43,197 nt of DNA. Origin: Akkermansiaceae bacterium. Its GTDB lineage: Bacteria; Verrucomicrobiota; Verrucomicrobiia; Verrucomicrobiales; Akkermansiaceae. Below, one piece after another: positions 35,268 to 42,000 of this stretch (its first letter is position 1; each line of letters begins with the position of its first letter). The stretch covers positions 1 to 43,197 of the forward strand of contig JANXMQ010000203.1 of the NCBI GenBank assembly GCA_025354565.1. The letters are read 5' to 3'. A program made the position numbers and the translations under genes. The notes below the pieces were generated by a model that ran no database searches, was not told where the DNA came from, and saw nothing but the letters and a program-made list of their open reading frames with translations.

Positions 35268-35485
35268 CGGCTTCGAGGGATTGTGCGGCATCATGGGCGT
35301 GACCCGGTCATACGCCACTTGAAATCAGCGGGCAAACGATTCCTCGCCGCCTCTGGTGTGGAAGTAAAGCCGGACAAGAAGCGCTGGCCTCCGCGGGGTT
35401 GTATCAACCCGGTTTCGGACGAGGACGAGGCAAAGTCGCTGAGGAAGGGCTTATAGGAAGATTAGGTAGCTAGGTAAGTGGTCGA

Positions 35486-35683
35486 ATGAATTCACCCATC
35501 ATCTTCCTCGACAATGACGGCGTGCTCCTCCCCTGCGGCGACAACGTGCCGAGGGATTCCATTTTCCTGCTTCGGTGCGTGGAAGCCTTGAAATCCGTCT
35601 TCACTGCCGTCCCGACGGCGAAGGTGGTGTTTTCCTCGACTTGGCGACTCCCATCTGTCCTCACGTTCCACCATGGCGTATGA
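35486..35683 (+). pseudogene. Truncated HAD-domain protein
   Basis: A 65-residue ORF beginning SPIIFLDNDGVLLP, followed by CVEALKSVF and KVVFSSTWRLP. This is the N-terminal half of the HAD family found in RNA-repair-associated proteins (motif I LDxDGVL, motif II SSTWR). It then breaks into unrelated residues and stops at 35683, whereas intact members run on to about 130-170 residues. The stop TGA overlaps a possible hicA start (ATGA at 35680). The 190 bases before it, up to menC, show no supported gene. Confidence 0.65.
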
Positions 35684-35712
35684 TTGAAGTTGCGACCCTG
35701 CCCAAAATGGGT

Positions 35713-35925
35713 ATGATCCTGCGTGTGCCACGGAAGATCCGCGACCTCCTCAAAGACCTTCGCAAAGCAGGCTTCACCCTCGCTCCCGGTGGCAAGGGGA
35801 GTCACCGGAAATATGAGCACCCCGCAGTCAAGATCCCGGCCATCATTCCGGGGCGCGACGGCGACGACGCCAAGGCTTATCTGGAACGCCACATTGCCGA
35901 AAAAATCAACGAGTCCAAATCATGA
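35713..35925 (+). CDS. hicA: HicA-like mRNA interferase toxin
   Basis: A 70-residue protein with the dsRBD-like HicA fold: IRDLLKDLRKAGFTLAPGG followed by GSHRKYEHP, where the His is the catalytic residue of HicA, and then IPAIIPGRDGDDAKAYLERH. The toxin cleaves mRNA and tmRNA and is blocked by HicB. The start is uncertain, with in-frame ATGs at 35680, 35707 and 35713 and no clear ribosome binding site. The last of these gives a length closest to the family. The stop overlaps the hicB ATG by four bases. Confidence 0.85.
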   Translation: MILRVPRKIRDLLKDLRKAGFTLAPGGKGSHRKYEHPAVKIPAIIPGRDGDDAKAYLERHIAEKINESKS

Positions 35926-36353
35926 AAAAACTTCCCGACAAAGAAACCGCCCGCCTTGCCCGGAACTATCCCCTCAGCGTGCGCTGGAGTGACGAGGATC
36001 AGGTTTTCATCGGTTCCATTCCCGGTCTAGTCGGAGAATGTTGCCATGGCGATACCCCGGAGGAAGTGATTCCCCAACTCAAGGATATCGCCGAAGACTT
36101 GGTGGGTTTTCTCACGGAGAAAGGCCAATTGTTGCCCGTGCCGCCGATCAATTCCAGCAATCCCGACCCCGCCGCCATCCGCACGGCCATGGGCCTGAGC
36201 CAAACGAAGTTCGCCCAACTTATCGGCGTGAGCGTGCGCACCCTGCATAAATGGGAGCAGCACACCAGCAGCCCGAGCGGAGCCGCTAGGACCCTCCTGA
36301 AAATCGCCGCCACCAATCCGCATTCCGTTCGCGAGGCGCTTCGCTCCGCGTGA
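35922..36353 (+). CDS. hicB: HicB-like antitoxin with XRE helix-turn-helix
   Basis: A 143-residue antitoxin. Residues about 15-65 form the partial RNase H-like HicB domain (YPLSVRWSDEDQVFIGSIPG, then GECCHGDTPEEVI). Residues about 85-135 form an XRE-type HTH (AAIRTAMGLSQTKFAQLIGV, then VRTLHKWEQHTSSPSGAA). Such antitoxins neutralise HicA and repress the hicAB promoter. The gene is coupled to hicA by ATGA. The order toxin-antitoxin is usual for hicAB. Confidence 0.88.
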   Translation: MKKLPDKETARLARNYPLSVRWSDEDQVFIGSIPGLVGECCHGDTPEEVIPQLKDIAEDLVGFLTEKGQLLPVPPINSSNPDPAAIRTAMGLSQTKFAQLIGVSVRTLHKWEQHTSSPSGAARTLLKIAATNPHSVREALRSA

Positions 36354-36602
36354 AATGGTGCATGTTCTCGATCATCCCATGAAACTCGAATTCCAAACGA
36401 TCTCGGATTTCGGCGAATTCCTGGCCGACGCGATGCGACGGTGAGAACCTGATTCTCCACTTCCAGCGTCACGTCATCTAACAAGGACTTGCCAATCGCC
36501 CGTTGGAGAGCGCGCCCCACGCTGAAGAAATCCGCGCTTTCGAGGGTGAAAACCGCTATTCGGCACGCTGGAAAAAATGGGAGATCGCCCGCTCCGGCGC
36601 AA
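36354..36602. other. Gap after hicB with gene debris
   Basis: About 250 bases. It holds a 21-codon ORF at 36379-36444 (MKLEFQTISDFGEFLADAMRR) and, on the minus strand at about 36430-36560, an open stretch reading ADFFSVGRALQRAIGKSLLD that looks protein-like but could not be assigned. A CTAAC pentamer lies at 36478-36482. It looks like debris from past insertions. Confidence 0.35.
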
Positions 36603-37427
36603 TCAAGGACGCAGGAGTTTTTCCAAATTCGCAGGGAGTTTGCCGTTCGCGGAGCTCTTCATTTTCCCCCACAGCTTCGTCGTCTCCGCTTTGGTTTCGC
36701 CGCCGGTTTTCAGGAAAAACCCGCCGGTCGCGGGGCCGGCGTCGATGTTGGTGGACGGCGTGACATCGGCGGTGAAGCGGGCTTTTTCGATTGGCAACCA
36801 TTTGCCGCTCAGATCGAGGATCCAGCCGTTTTGAAACGTCGCGGTGCGGGAGATTCCTGCGGATTCGTAATTCCGCCGGAAGTCCTCGATGAACGAGTAA
36901 AGCCCCTCCAGCGCGTGGCCCTTGCTGCGGGTTCGGAAAGTCGCCATCAGCCGCCATTTCGCCTGCGCGGAATCGTAGATGTGGCCGGTGAATTCCGTAA
37001 AATCGCCGTCCGGTTTCGCCTGCGCGAAAAACCTAACGATTTCCCCCGGCTCCCATGGAAAATCCATCCGCGACTGCCCGCCTGTGCCCTCGCCGCCGAA
37101 GCGCTTGTCCACCACTGCGTCACCCTTCTCCACCAGCTTCACGCGCTCGTCGCCCGTTGCGTTCTCCGGCTCCCAAACGGAAAATAGCGCGATCTTTTTC
37201 CCGTCCGCCAGCTCCTGGATGCCGAAGTAGCCCATGTGGAAACCCAGTGCACAGAAATAAGTTCCCGGTGCGGATTTCTGCGGGACAACTTCGAGGTAGG
37301 CGGCATGGGCTCTCGGCGTTTCATAGCCAAGATGCACCGAGCGGCACTGGCGTTTCACCAACTCCGCCGGATCTGGAGCCGCGTGGAGCAGGGGAGCGAT
37401 GATGAAAGGCAGAAGGAAAAGGCGCAT
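36603..37427 (-). CDS. DUF3472-like exported protein
   Basis: A 274-residue protein with a signal peptide (MRLFLLPFIIAPLLHAA). The core GFHMGYFGIQELADGKKIALFSVWEPE, DFPWEPGEIVRFFAQAKPDG and SFIEDFRRNYESAG fits the DUF3472 family, a beta-rich domain found in exported carbohydrate-associated proteins of Bacteroidetes and Verrucomicrobia. Its function is unknown. The frame extends to 37490, and an ATG at 37475 overlaps the menA stop, so translation may be coupled to menA. The ATG at 37427 starts the signal peptide and has AGGAGG only two bases before it, which is unusually close. Confidence 0.75.
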   Translation of the reverse strand: MRLFLLPFIIAPLLHAAPDPAELVKRQCRSVHLGYETPRAHAAYLEVVPQKSAPGTYFCALGFHMGYFGIQELADGKKIALFSVWEPENATGDERVKLVEKGDAVVDKRFGGEGTGGQSRMDFPWEPGEIVRFFAQAKPDGDFTEFTGHIYDSAQAKWRLMATFRTRSKGHALEGLYSFIEDFRRNYESAGISRTATFQNGWILDLSGKWLPIEKARFTADVTPSTNIDAGPATGGFFLKTGGETKAETTKLWGKMKSSANGKLPANLEKLLRP

Positions 37428-37467
37428 GACCTCCTGAAACGACGAAGGCCGCGCGGTTCGTTCATTC

Positions 37468-38352
37468 TCAGCCATAAACGGCCGCCACATGGAAGGCCGC
37501 GGCGAAGATGATGAGCTGCACTCCGCCGAGCGCCAGCAGGCGGTTGAATGCCGGTCCCGGCGGAAAGGTCAGCACGCCCCAGATGATCCGCAAGCCTAGC
37601 AGAAATACCGGTGCCCCAGCGATCGCCAGTGGCGGGTGGCCGAGGAAAATCCAGCCCAGTCCGGCGAACACCGCGATTTTCACCTCCAGCCAAATCACGG
37701 CCACCGCCACCTTCGGACCGCAACGGACGGCCAACGTCCGCTTGCCAGTGGTCGCGTCCTCCTCGCGATCCCGCAGGTTGTTGATCGAAATCAAAATCGA
37801 CGACAGCAGTCCGATTTGCAGCCCTAACAGCAATGCCTCACGCGGCCAATTTCCGGTCTGGATGAACACCGTGCCCGTCACCGCGACGAGGCCGAAGAAC
37901 AGGATCACAAACAGCTCACCCATCCCGCGATACGCCAGTGGAAACGGCCCGCCGGTGTAGCCATAGGCGAGGAACAACGATGGAATACCGATGGCAATGA
38001 TCGGCCAGCCGCGCGCCTGATAAAGCACCACCCCACAGCCAACCGCGATCGTTAGAAAAACCACCGCCAGCCGCATCACCGCCTGCGACGACATCAGGCC
38101 GGAAGCCGTAACGCGCGGGGGGCCGAGCCGGTTCACCGTGTCGGCACCTTTTTCCGCGTCGATGGCGTCGTTGAAAAAATTTGTCGCGATCTGGATGGCG
38201 ATCGATCCGCCGAGCGTGCAGAGTGCTAACAGAAGGTCGAAATTTCCCGTCAATTTCCACGCCAGCACGCAGCCCGTCCACACCGGCACGATGGCGGCAG
38301 GCAGGGTTTTCGGACGTGCGGCGAGGATGCAGGATTTCAAAGTGGCAGGCAC
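37468..38352 (-). CDS. menA: 1,4-Dihydroxy-2-naphthoate polyprenyltransferase
   Basis: An integral membrane UbiA-family prenyltransferase that attaches the isoprenoid side chain in menaquinone synthesis. It opens AARPKTLPAAIVPVWTG, a MenA hallmark, and has the two Asp-rich motifs NDAIDAEKGAD (NDxxDxxxD, about residue 62) and SINNLRDREEDATTGKR (about residue 190). About eight hydrophobic helices are visible. The frame is open to a GTG at 38430; the GTG at 38352 places the conserved start correctly. DUF3472 follows and overlaps or abuts it. It is separated from menC-menE by the hicAB/HAD segment. Confidence 0.92.
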   Translation of the reverse strand: MPATLKSCILAARPKTLPAAIVPVWTGCVLAWKLTGNFDLLLALCTLGGSIAIQIATNFFNDAIDAEKGADTVNRLGPPRVTASGLMSSQAVMRLAVVFLTIAVGCGVVLYQARGWPIIAIGIPSLFLAYGYTGGPFPLAYRGMGELFVILFFGLVAVTGTVFIQTGNWPREALLLGLQIGLLSSILISINNLRDREEDATTGKRTLAVRCGPKVAVAVIWLEVKIAVFAGLGWIFLGHPPLAIAGAPVFLLGLRIIWGVLTFPPGPAFNRLLALGGVQLIIFAAAFHVAAVYG

Positions 38353-38548
38353 GGCACCAGTGAAACCCGATCCCGCCGCCGAAATCGACCCATTTCGTGA
38401 GCACGGGTGGCTTCTTGAAAAAGCTGTCACATGGATGCTCCGACTTCATCTCCTCAAATACCACCGACGGCCTTGACTAGGAACCTGAATTTTAGGAATT
38501 GCGAAATGGATAGGGCGTGTCAAAGTCACCTGAGATTTTCAAACCACC

Positions 38549-39265
38549 ATGAACAACTACCAGAATCCTTATGCCGTTGGCATGATTTCCGATTCGCCCG
38601 AATCGCAGCGCGCCGAATTTATCCGCAAAACGTATTGGCACCTCGCGGGAGCCATCGGACTTTTTATTGCGCTCGAAGGGCTGTTCATCAGCATGGGCTG
38701 GGGTACTGCGGCCTTGGTGCTGTTAGGGTCGAGCCGTTACTCGTGGCTGATCGTGATGGGAGCCTTCATGCTCGTGTCATGGGTGGCGGAACGTTGGGCG
38801 ACTAACGGTTCTTCCGTAGGTATGCAATACGCCGGCCTCCTACTCTACACGGTCGCGGAAGCGGTTATTTTCTTACCAATGATCGTGCTTGCGGTCGCGA
38901 TCACTGGCGATGCCGGGCTGATCCTGCAAGCGGGCCTGATCACGCTGGCGATGGTGATCGGCATCTCGGCGGTGGCTCTAACAACTCGCAAGGATTTCAG
39001 CTTCCTCGGTGGTATGTTAAAAATCGGCGGCTTCATTGCGCTCGGCTTGATCGTCGCCTCATTCATTCTGCCAATTTCGCTCGGGCTGTGGTTTTCCGCT
39101 GCGATGATCGTTTTTGCGTCGGGTTCGATTTTGTATAACACCAGCAATTTGGTCCACCGCTATCAGCCCGGCCAACACGTCGCCGCCTCGCTCTCGCTCT
39201 TCGCCAGCGTCGCGCTGTTGTTCTGGTATGTGCTGAGGCTGTTGATGAGCTTGAACCGGAGCTGA
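38549..39265 (+). CDS. Bax inhibitor-1/YccA family membrane protein
   Basis: A 238-residue membrane protein with seven hydrophobic segments and the BI-1 family features: a short cytoplasmic N-terminus ending in a basic/aromatic RKTYWHLAGAIGLFI, GLLLYTVAEAVIFLPMI in the middle, the conserved ALTTRKDFSFLGGML loop and a C-terminal LYNTSNLVHRY with a YhhQ-like acidic/polar pocket. Bacterial relatives such as YbhL, YccA and YetJ modulate FtsH or leak Ca2+. It is divergent from menA. Three CTAAC/GTTAG pentamers lie in the gene. Confidence 0.9.
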   Translation: MNNYQNPYAVGMISDSPESQRAEFIRKTYWHLAGAIGLFIALEGLFISMGWGTAALVLLGSSRYSWLIVMGAFMLVSWVAERWATNGSSVGMQYAGLLLYTVAEAVIFLPMIVLAVAITGDAGLILQAGLITLAMVIGISAVALTTRKDFSFLGGMLKIGGFIALGLIVASFILPISLGLWFSAAMIVFASGSILYNTSNLVHRYQPGQHVAASLSLFASVALLFWYVLRLLMSLNRS

Positions 39266-39623
39266 GGCGGGCCAGTGGGGACAGATTTGACCGACGGGCC
39301 GGTAGCGACTCGCTGGATTTAACGGAGCATTAAACACACGTTGTCTTGATTGTCCGCGCTGGAGGAAATTACCTGAAATGTACCAGATCTTCCCTTGTCT
39401 CGGCTAACTCCGAAACGATACCAGACAAAATGAATTATAGGGGTTGCTGTGTGTCGGCGTGTTCGGTTTGTTACCGTCAGGTCAGTTGTCCACTAAGTAT
39501 CCATAACTCGGTCCGACTGTATCTTTCCGGATCGAAACGAATAGAGCGTATTCCGCATCGCCCAACGTGCAGAGCAAATGAGGGCCGGATGCGCTGATCG
39601 CGATCAATCTCATTTTTTGCAGA
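39266..39623. other. Intergenic region with one copy of a 15-bp repeat
   Basis: About 360 bases between convergent genes. It holds one copy of CAGACAAAATGAATT at 39422-39436, the unit that is repeated three times beyond the next gene. No gene or RNA structure is supported. One CTAAC pentamer lies near 39403. Confidence 0.5.
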
Positions 39624-40589
39624 TCAGGCCGGATTCCTCCGGTTTCCGTCACGTTGGTTTTTCAGGAAGTTCTCCTTGGAGAAATTGATACTCTCGTAGC
39701 GGGTGTTCTCCAGCGGTTTTCCCTCGGTCATTTGCGCTACTATATTTCGGTTCGTAAGAGCGGGATCGTATTGCGGATCGATCTCGAGCGCGCGGTCGAG
39801 TGCCGCGAGCGCCTCGGTTTTATGACCCAGATAGGCGAGGCAGATACCGATGTTTCCGTGGCACGGAGCGTTCGTTTTGTTGAGGGCGGCGGACGCGCGG
39901 AATTCTTTGAGCGCTCCACGCCAGTCGCCGCGGTCCATGTGTAGGAAAGCTTCGTTGAACTTTTCGCCGGCACGGAGAAAGGACCCAAGGCTGATGCCTT
40001 CTTTCCTCCTGATGACGGCAGCCATATCTTCGACGATGGACCGGGCGTTCGCCACCTCTGGATCGTTGGCGGGGCCGATGGCTACCACCTTCTGATAGGT
40101 GCGGATGCTGTTGGGTACGTCGAGGAGCTTCTGATAGGAAACCGCTTTGTTGAAATGGGCTGCGACGCTGTCGGGGTAGATGCCAATGGCACGGTCGAAC
40201 CAAGCGATCGATTCTTTGTACTCCCGTTTCAAGGCATGGACCAGCCCGATGCCGTAGGGCACATCGTGATGGCGCGGGTGGTCGTGCAGCAAGGCGGTCA
40301 GCGTGTCCATGGCGCTTTCGAATCCGCCTCGTTGCGCGGTTTCCAGGGCTCCGTTGACGGCCTCCTGAACCTCCGGACTGACTTCCATCATGAAATACCC
40401 GGCGGGAAGTCCGGCAGCCGAAGCGACGCGGTTCTCTTCGTATTGCTGCGTGGGAGCGTAATGGACACAGCCCTCACATTCCGCATCCCGGATGGATGCG
40501 CAACACGCGCTGCAGATTTCCGCACCATCCCTGCGGCGGCACAACCTGCGGGCCTTGCCGGTGCCGCATTCGGGGCATTTGAGTTTCAT
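39624..40589 (-). CDS. Zinc-ribbon and TPR protein
   Basis: A 321-residue protein. The N-terminus has eight cysteines in about 40 residues (CPECGTGKARRLC, then ICSACCASIRDAECEGC), likely one or two zinc sites. Residues about 80-290 contain tetratricopeptide units, for example YKESIAWFDRAIGIYPDSVAAHFNKA and KTEALAALDRALEIDPQYDP. TPRs bind protein partners; the zinc end may bind another protein or nucleic acid. No signal peptide is seen. The gene has no pentamer of the CTAAC class and is flanked on both sides by CAGACAAAATGAATT repeats, which hints at recent acquisition. Confidence 0.75.
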   Translation of the reverse strand: MKLKCPECGTGKARRLCRRRDGAEICSACCASIRDAECEGCVHYAPTQQYEENRVASAAGLPAGYFMMEVSPEVQEAVNGALETAQRGGFESAMDTLTALLHDHPRHHDVPYGIGLVHALKREYKESIAWFDRAIGIYPDSVAAHFNKAVSYQKLLDVPNSIRTYQKVVAIGPANDPEVANARSIVEDMAAVIRRKEGISLGSFLRAGEKFNEAFLHMDRGDWRGALKEFRASAALNKTNAPCHGNIGICLAYLGHKTEALAALDRALEIDPQYDPALTNRNIVAQMTEGKPLENTRYESINFSKENFLKNQRDGNRRNPA

Positions 40590-41035
40590 GGAACCTAGAA
40601 TAGCCGATGCGGCTGGCAGGCGTCAATACTTTGGCGTGGTTGGGACCGGCGGTTCGCTCCGGCAAATCGATTTCGCGGATGGTGAACACGCCGAACATTT
40701 CCGCGCATTCAACGCATTCAAGATCCCGCATTCAAGATCCCAGACAAAATGAATTACAGACAAAATGAATTCAGACAAAATGAATTTCCGGCCATGTCCG
40801 CTCCGCTGCCATTCCGAATCGCCCAAGGCCAATGGACAGCCGATGAAAAAGCGCTTTCGCCCGACATCATCGACCCACCATGGGCCACGGCGGATCGGAG
40901 TCCGCCGCTGCTTGATGCTCACCGCTTTCAATGCACTCTGTCACGGCTGATGCATTGCCAACCGCGTTTGATCCCGATATGCTCTTCACGCCACGCCAAG
41001 GATCGCCATTCCATCCCGGATGTTCTAACACGTCT
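40590..41035. other. Repeat-bearing intergenic region
   Basis: About 450 bases. Apart from the repeats at 40714-40787, no gene could be supported; the frames through it read through repeat DNA or lack family character. It should contain the promoters of the two divergent neighbours. Confidence 0.5.
40714..40787. repeat. Two adjacent short tandem repeats
   Basis: GCATTCAAGATCCC occurs twice head to tail (40714-40727, 40728-40741), preceded by partial copies at about 40703. It is followed at once by three copies of CAGACAAAATGAATT with spacing of 15-16 bases (from 40741, 40757 and 40772). A fourth copy of the second unit lies at 39422-39436. All four are in the same orientation. Confidence 0.85.
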
Positions 41036-41476
41036 ATGTCAAACCTCCCCAAACTCACCGTCGCCAACTATCGCGAGTTCAAGGACTACCCGAAGATCGT
41101 GGCGGCGGTCTCGCGCATCCTCGCGCGGCAACGATTCGTCGCGCCGGTGGAGCTTTTCTTGGAAATGAATCTGCTCCTGCCCGCCGATCTGCAACGCTGG
41201 AAACAAGGCCAAGTTCACTGTCTTGAACGCCTGCTCCGCTGCAATCTCACCCGCGCCGGGCGCATCCTGCGGCTGCTGCGTTTCCATGTACACGACCTGA
41301 AGCTCAAGCCATCCATCACCGTCTATCAGCACCGCAGCCACCGCCTTCGGTTTTCCCGCAGCGGCGAACATTTGATCGAGGAAGCGTATTCGCGCCACTT
41401 CGTGATCGTCGGCAAGCGCAATCCTTTTGCGGCCCAGGAGGCGGAACCGCAACGTGATGGCCATGAGTCGCCCTAA
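41036..41476 (+). CDS. Conserved-looking hypothetical protein
   Basis: A 146-residue basic cytoplasmic protein that I cannot assign. It contains FVAPVELFLEMNLLLPADLQ and LERLLRCNLTRAGRILRLLR, then SHRLRFSRSGEHLIEEAYSRHFV; I recall proteins of similar pattern in several Proteobacteria, always annotated as hypothetical. It may be helical with a nucleic-acid-binding surface. The ATG at 41036 follows a CTAAC pentamer by five bases. Its TAA overlaps the stop of the convergent helicase fragment by four bases. Confidence 0.65.
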   Translation: MSNLPKLTVANYREFKDYPKIVAAVSRILARQRFVAPVELFLEMNLLLPADLQRWKQGQVHCLERLLRCNLTRAGRILRLLRFHVHDLKLKPSITVYQHRSHRLRFSRSGEHLIEEAYSRHFVIVGKRNPFAAQEAEPQRDGHESP

Positions 41477-41988
41477 ACTTCCACCTCGACCGTCCGGTAT
41501 CCCATCCCGCGATACGCCGCCATGCGCTTGCGGTGCATGTGCGAGGTGAGCGGGTGCTCCGGCTCGACGTAGTCGTAAATGCGCACGTCGGATTTCCCCT
41601 CACACGCCCGGTGCAGGCGGCCGGCGTATTGAATGATGCGGCCTTTGAAGGAAACCGGAAGCGTTAGGAAAAGCGTGTCGAACTGTGGCAGGTCGAAGCC
41701 CTCGCCGACCAGCGAGGAAGTCGCGAGCAGGGCGAAACCGGTGCCAGATTCGGCAAGGCTGACGATTTCCGATAGAACGCCCGCCCGCGCCTTCTTGCCC
41801 ATCGTGCCGTCGATGCGGTGGATGCGGGAGGCGTGTTCCGGTGCCATTTCACTGATGAGTTTTCCCAAAGTGACGAGATGCTCCTTCCGGTCGCTGAGAA
41901 GGGCGCGAACAAAGCCCCCGGCTGCGGCGACTTGGCGAATATTTGAAATAGTTTTGGCTTCAGTTGGTGTGGTCTGTGAACTTGTAAT
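41473..41988 (-). pseudogene. C-terminal fragment of a superfamily II helicase
   Basis: The frame from 41988 to TAG at 41473-41475 encodes RALLSDRKEHLVTLGKLISE, RIHRIDGTMGKKARAG, LLATSSLVGEGFDLPQFDTLF and GRIIQYAGRLHRACEGK. These are helicase motifs IV to VI of a DEAD/DEAH-type enzyme. Everything upstream, including Walker A and DEAD, is missing: the frame is stopped by TGA at 41989-41991, twelve bases after the DUF2326 gene ends on the same strand. The first ATG in frame is at 41868. It looks like the stump of a gene cut off by the insertion of the DUF2326 locus. Confidence 0.75.
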
Positions 41989-42000
41989 TCACAATGCTGG

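Noticed and set aside
40741-40787. CRISPR-like array
   Set aside because: The units are 15-16 bp head to tail with no spacers and no cas genes nearby, so this is a short tandem repeat.
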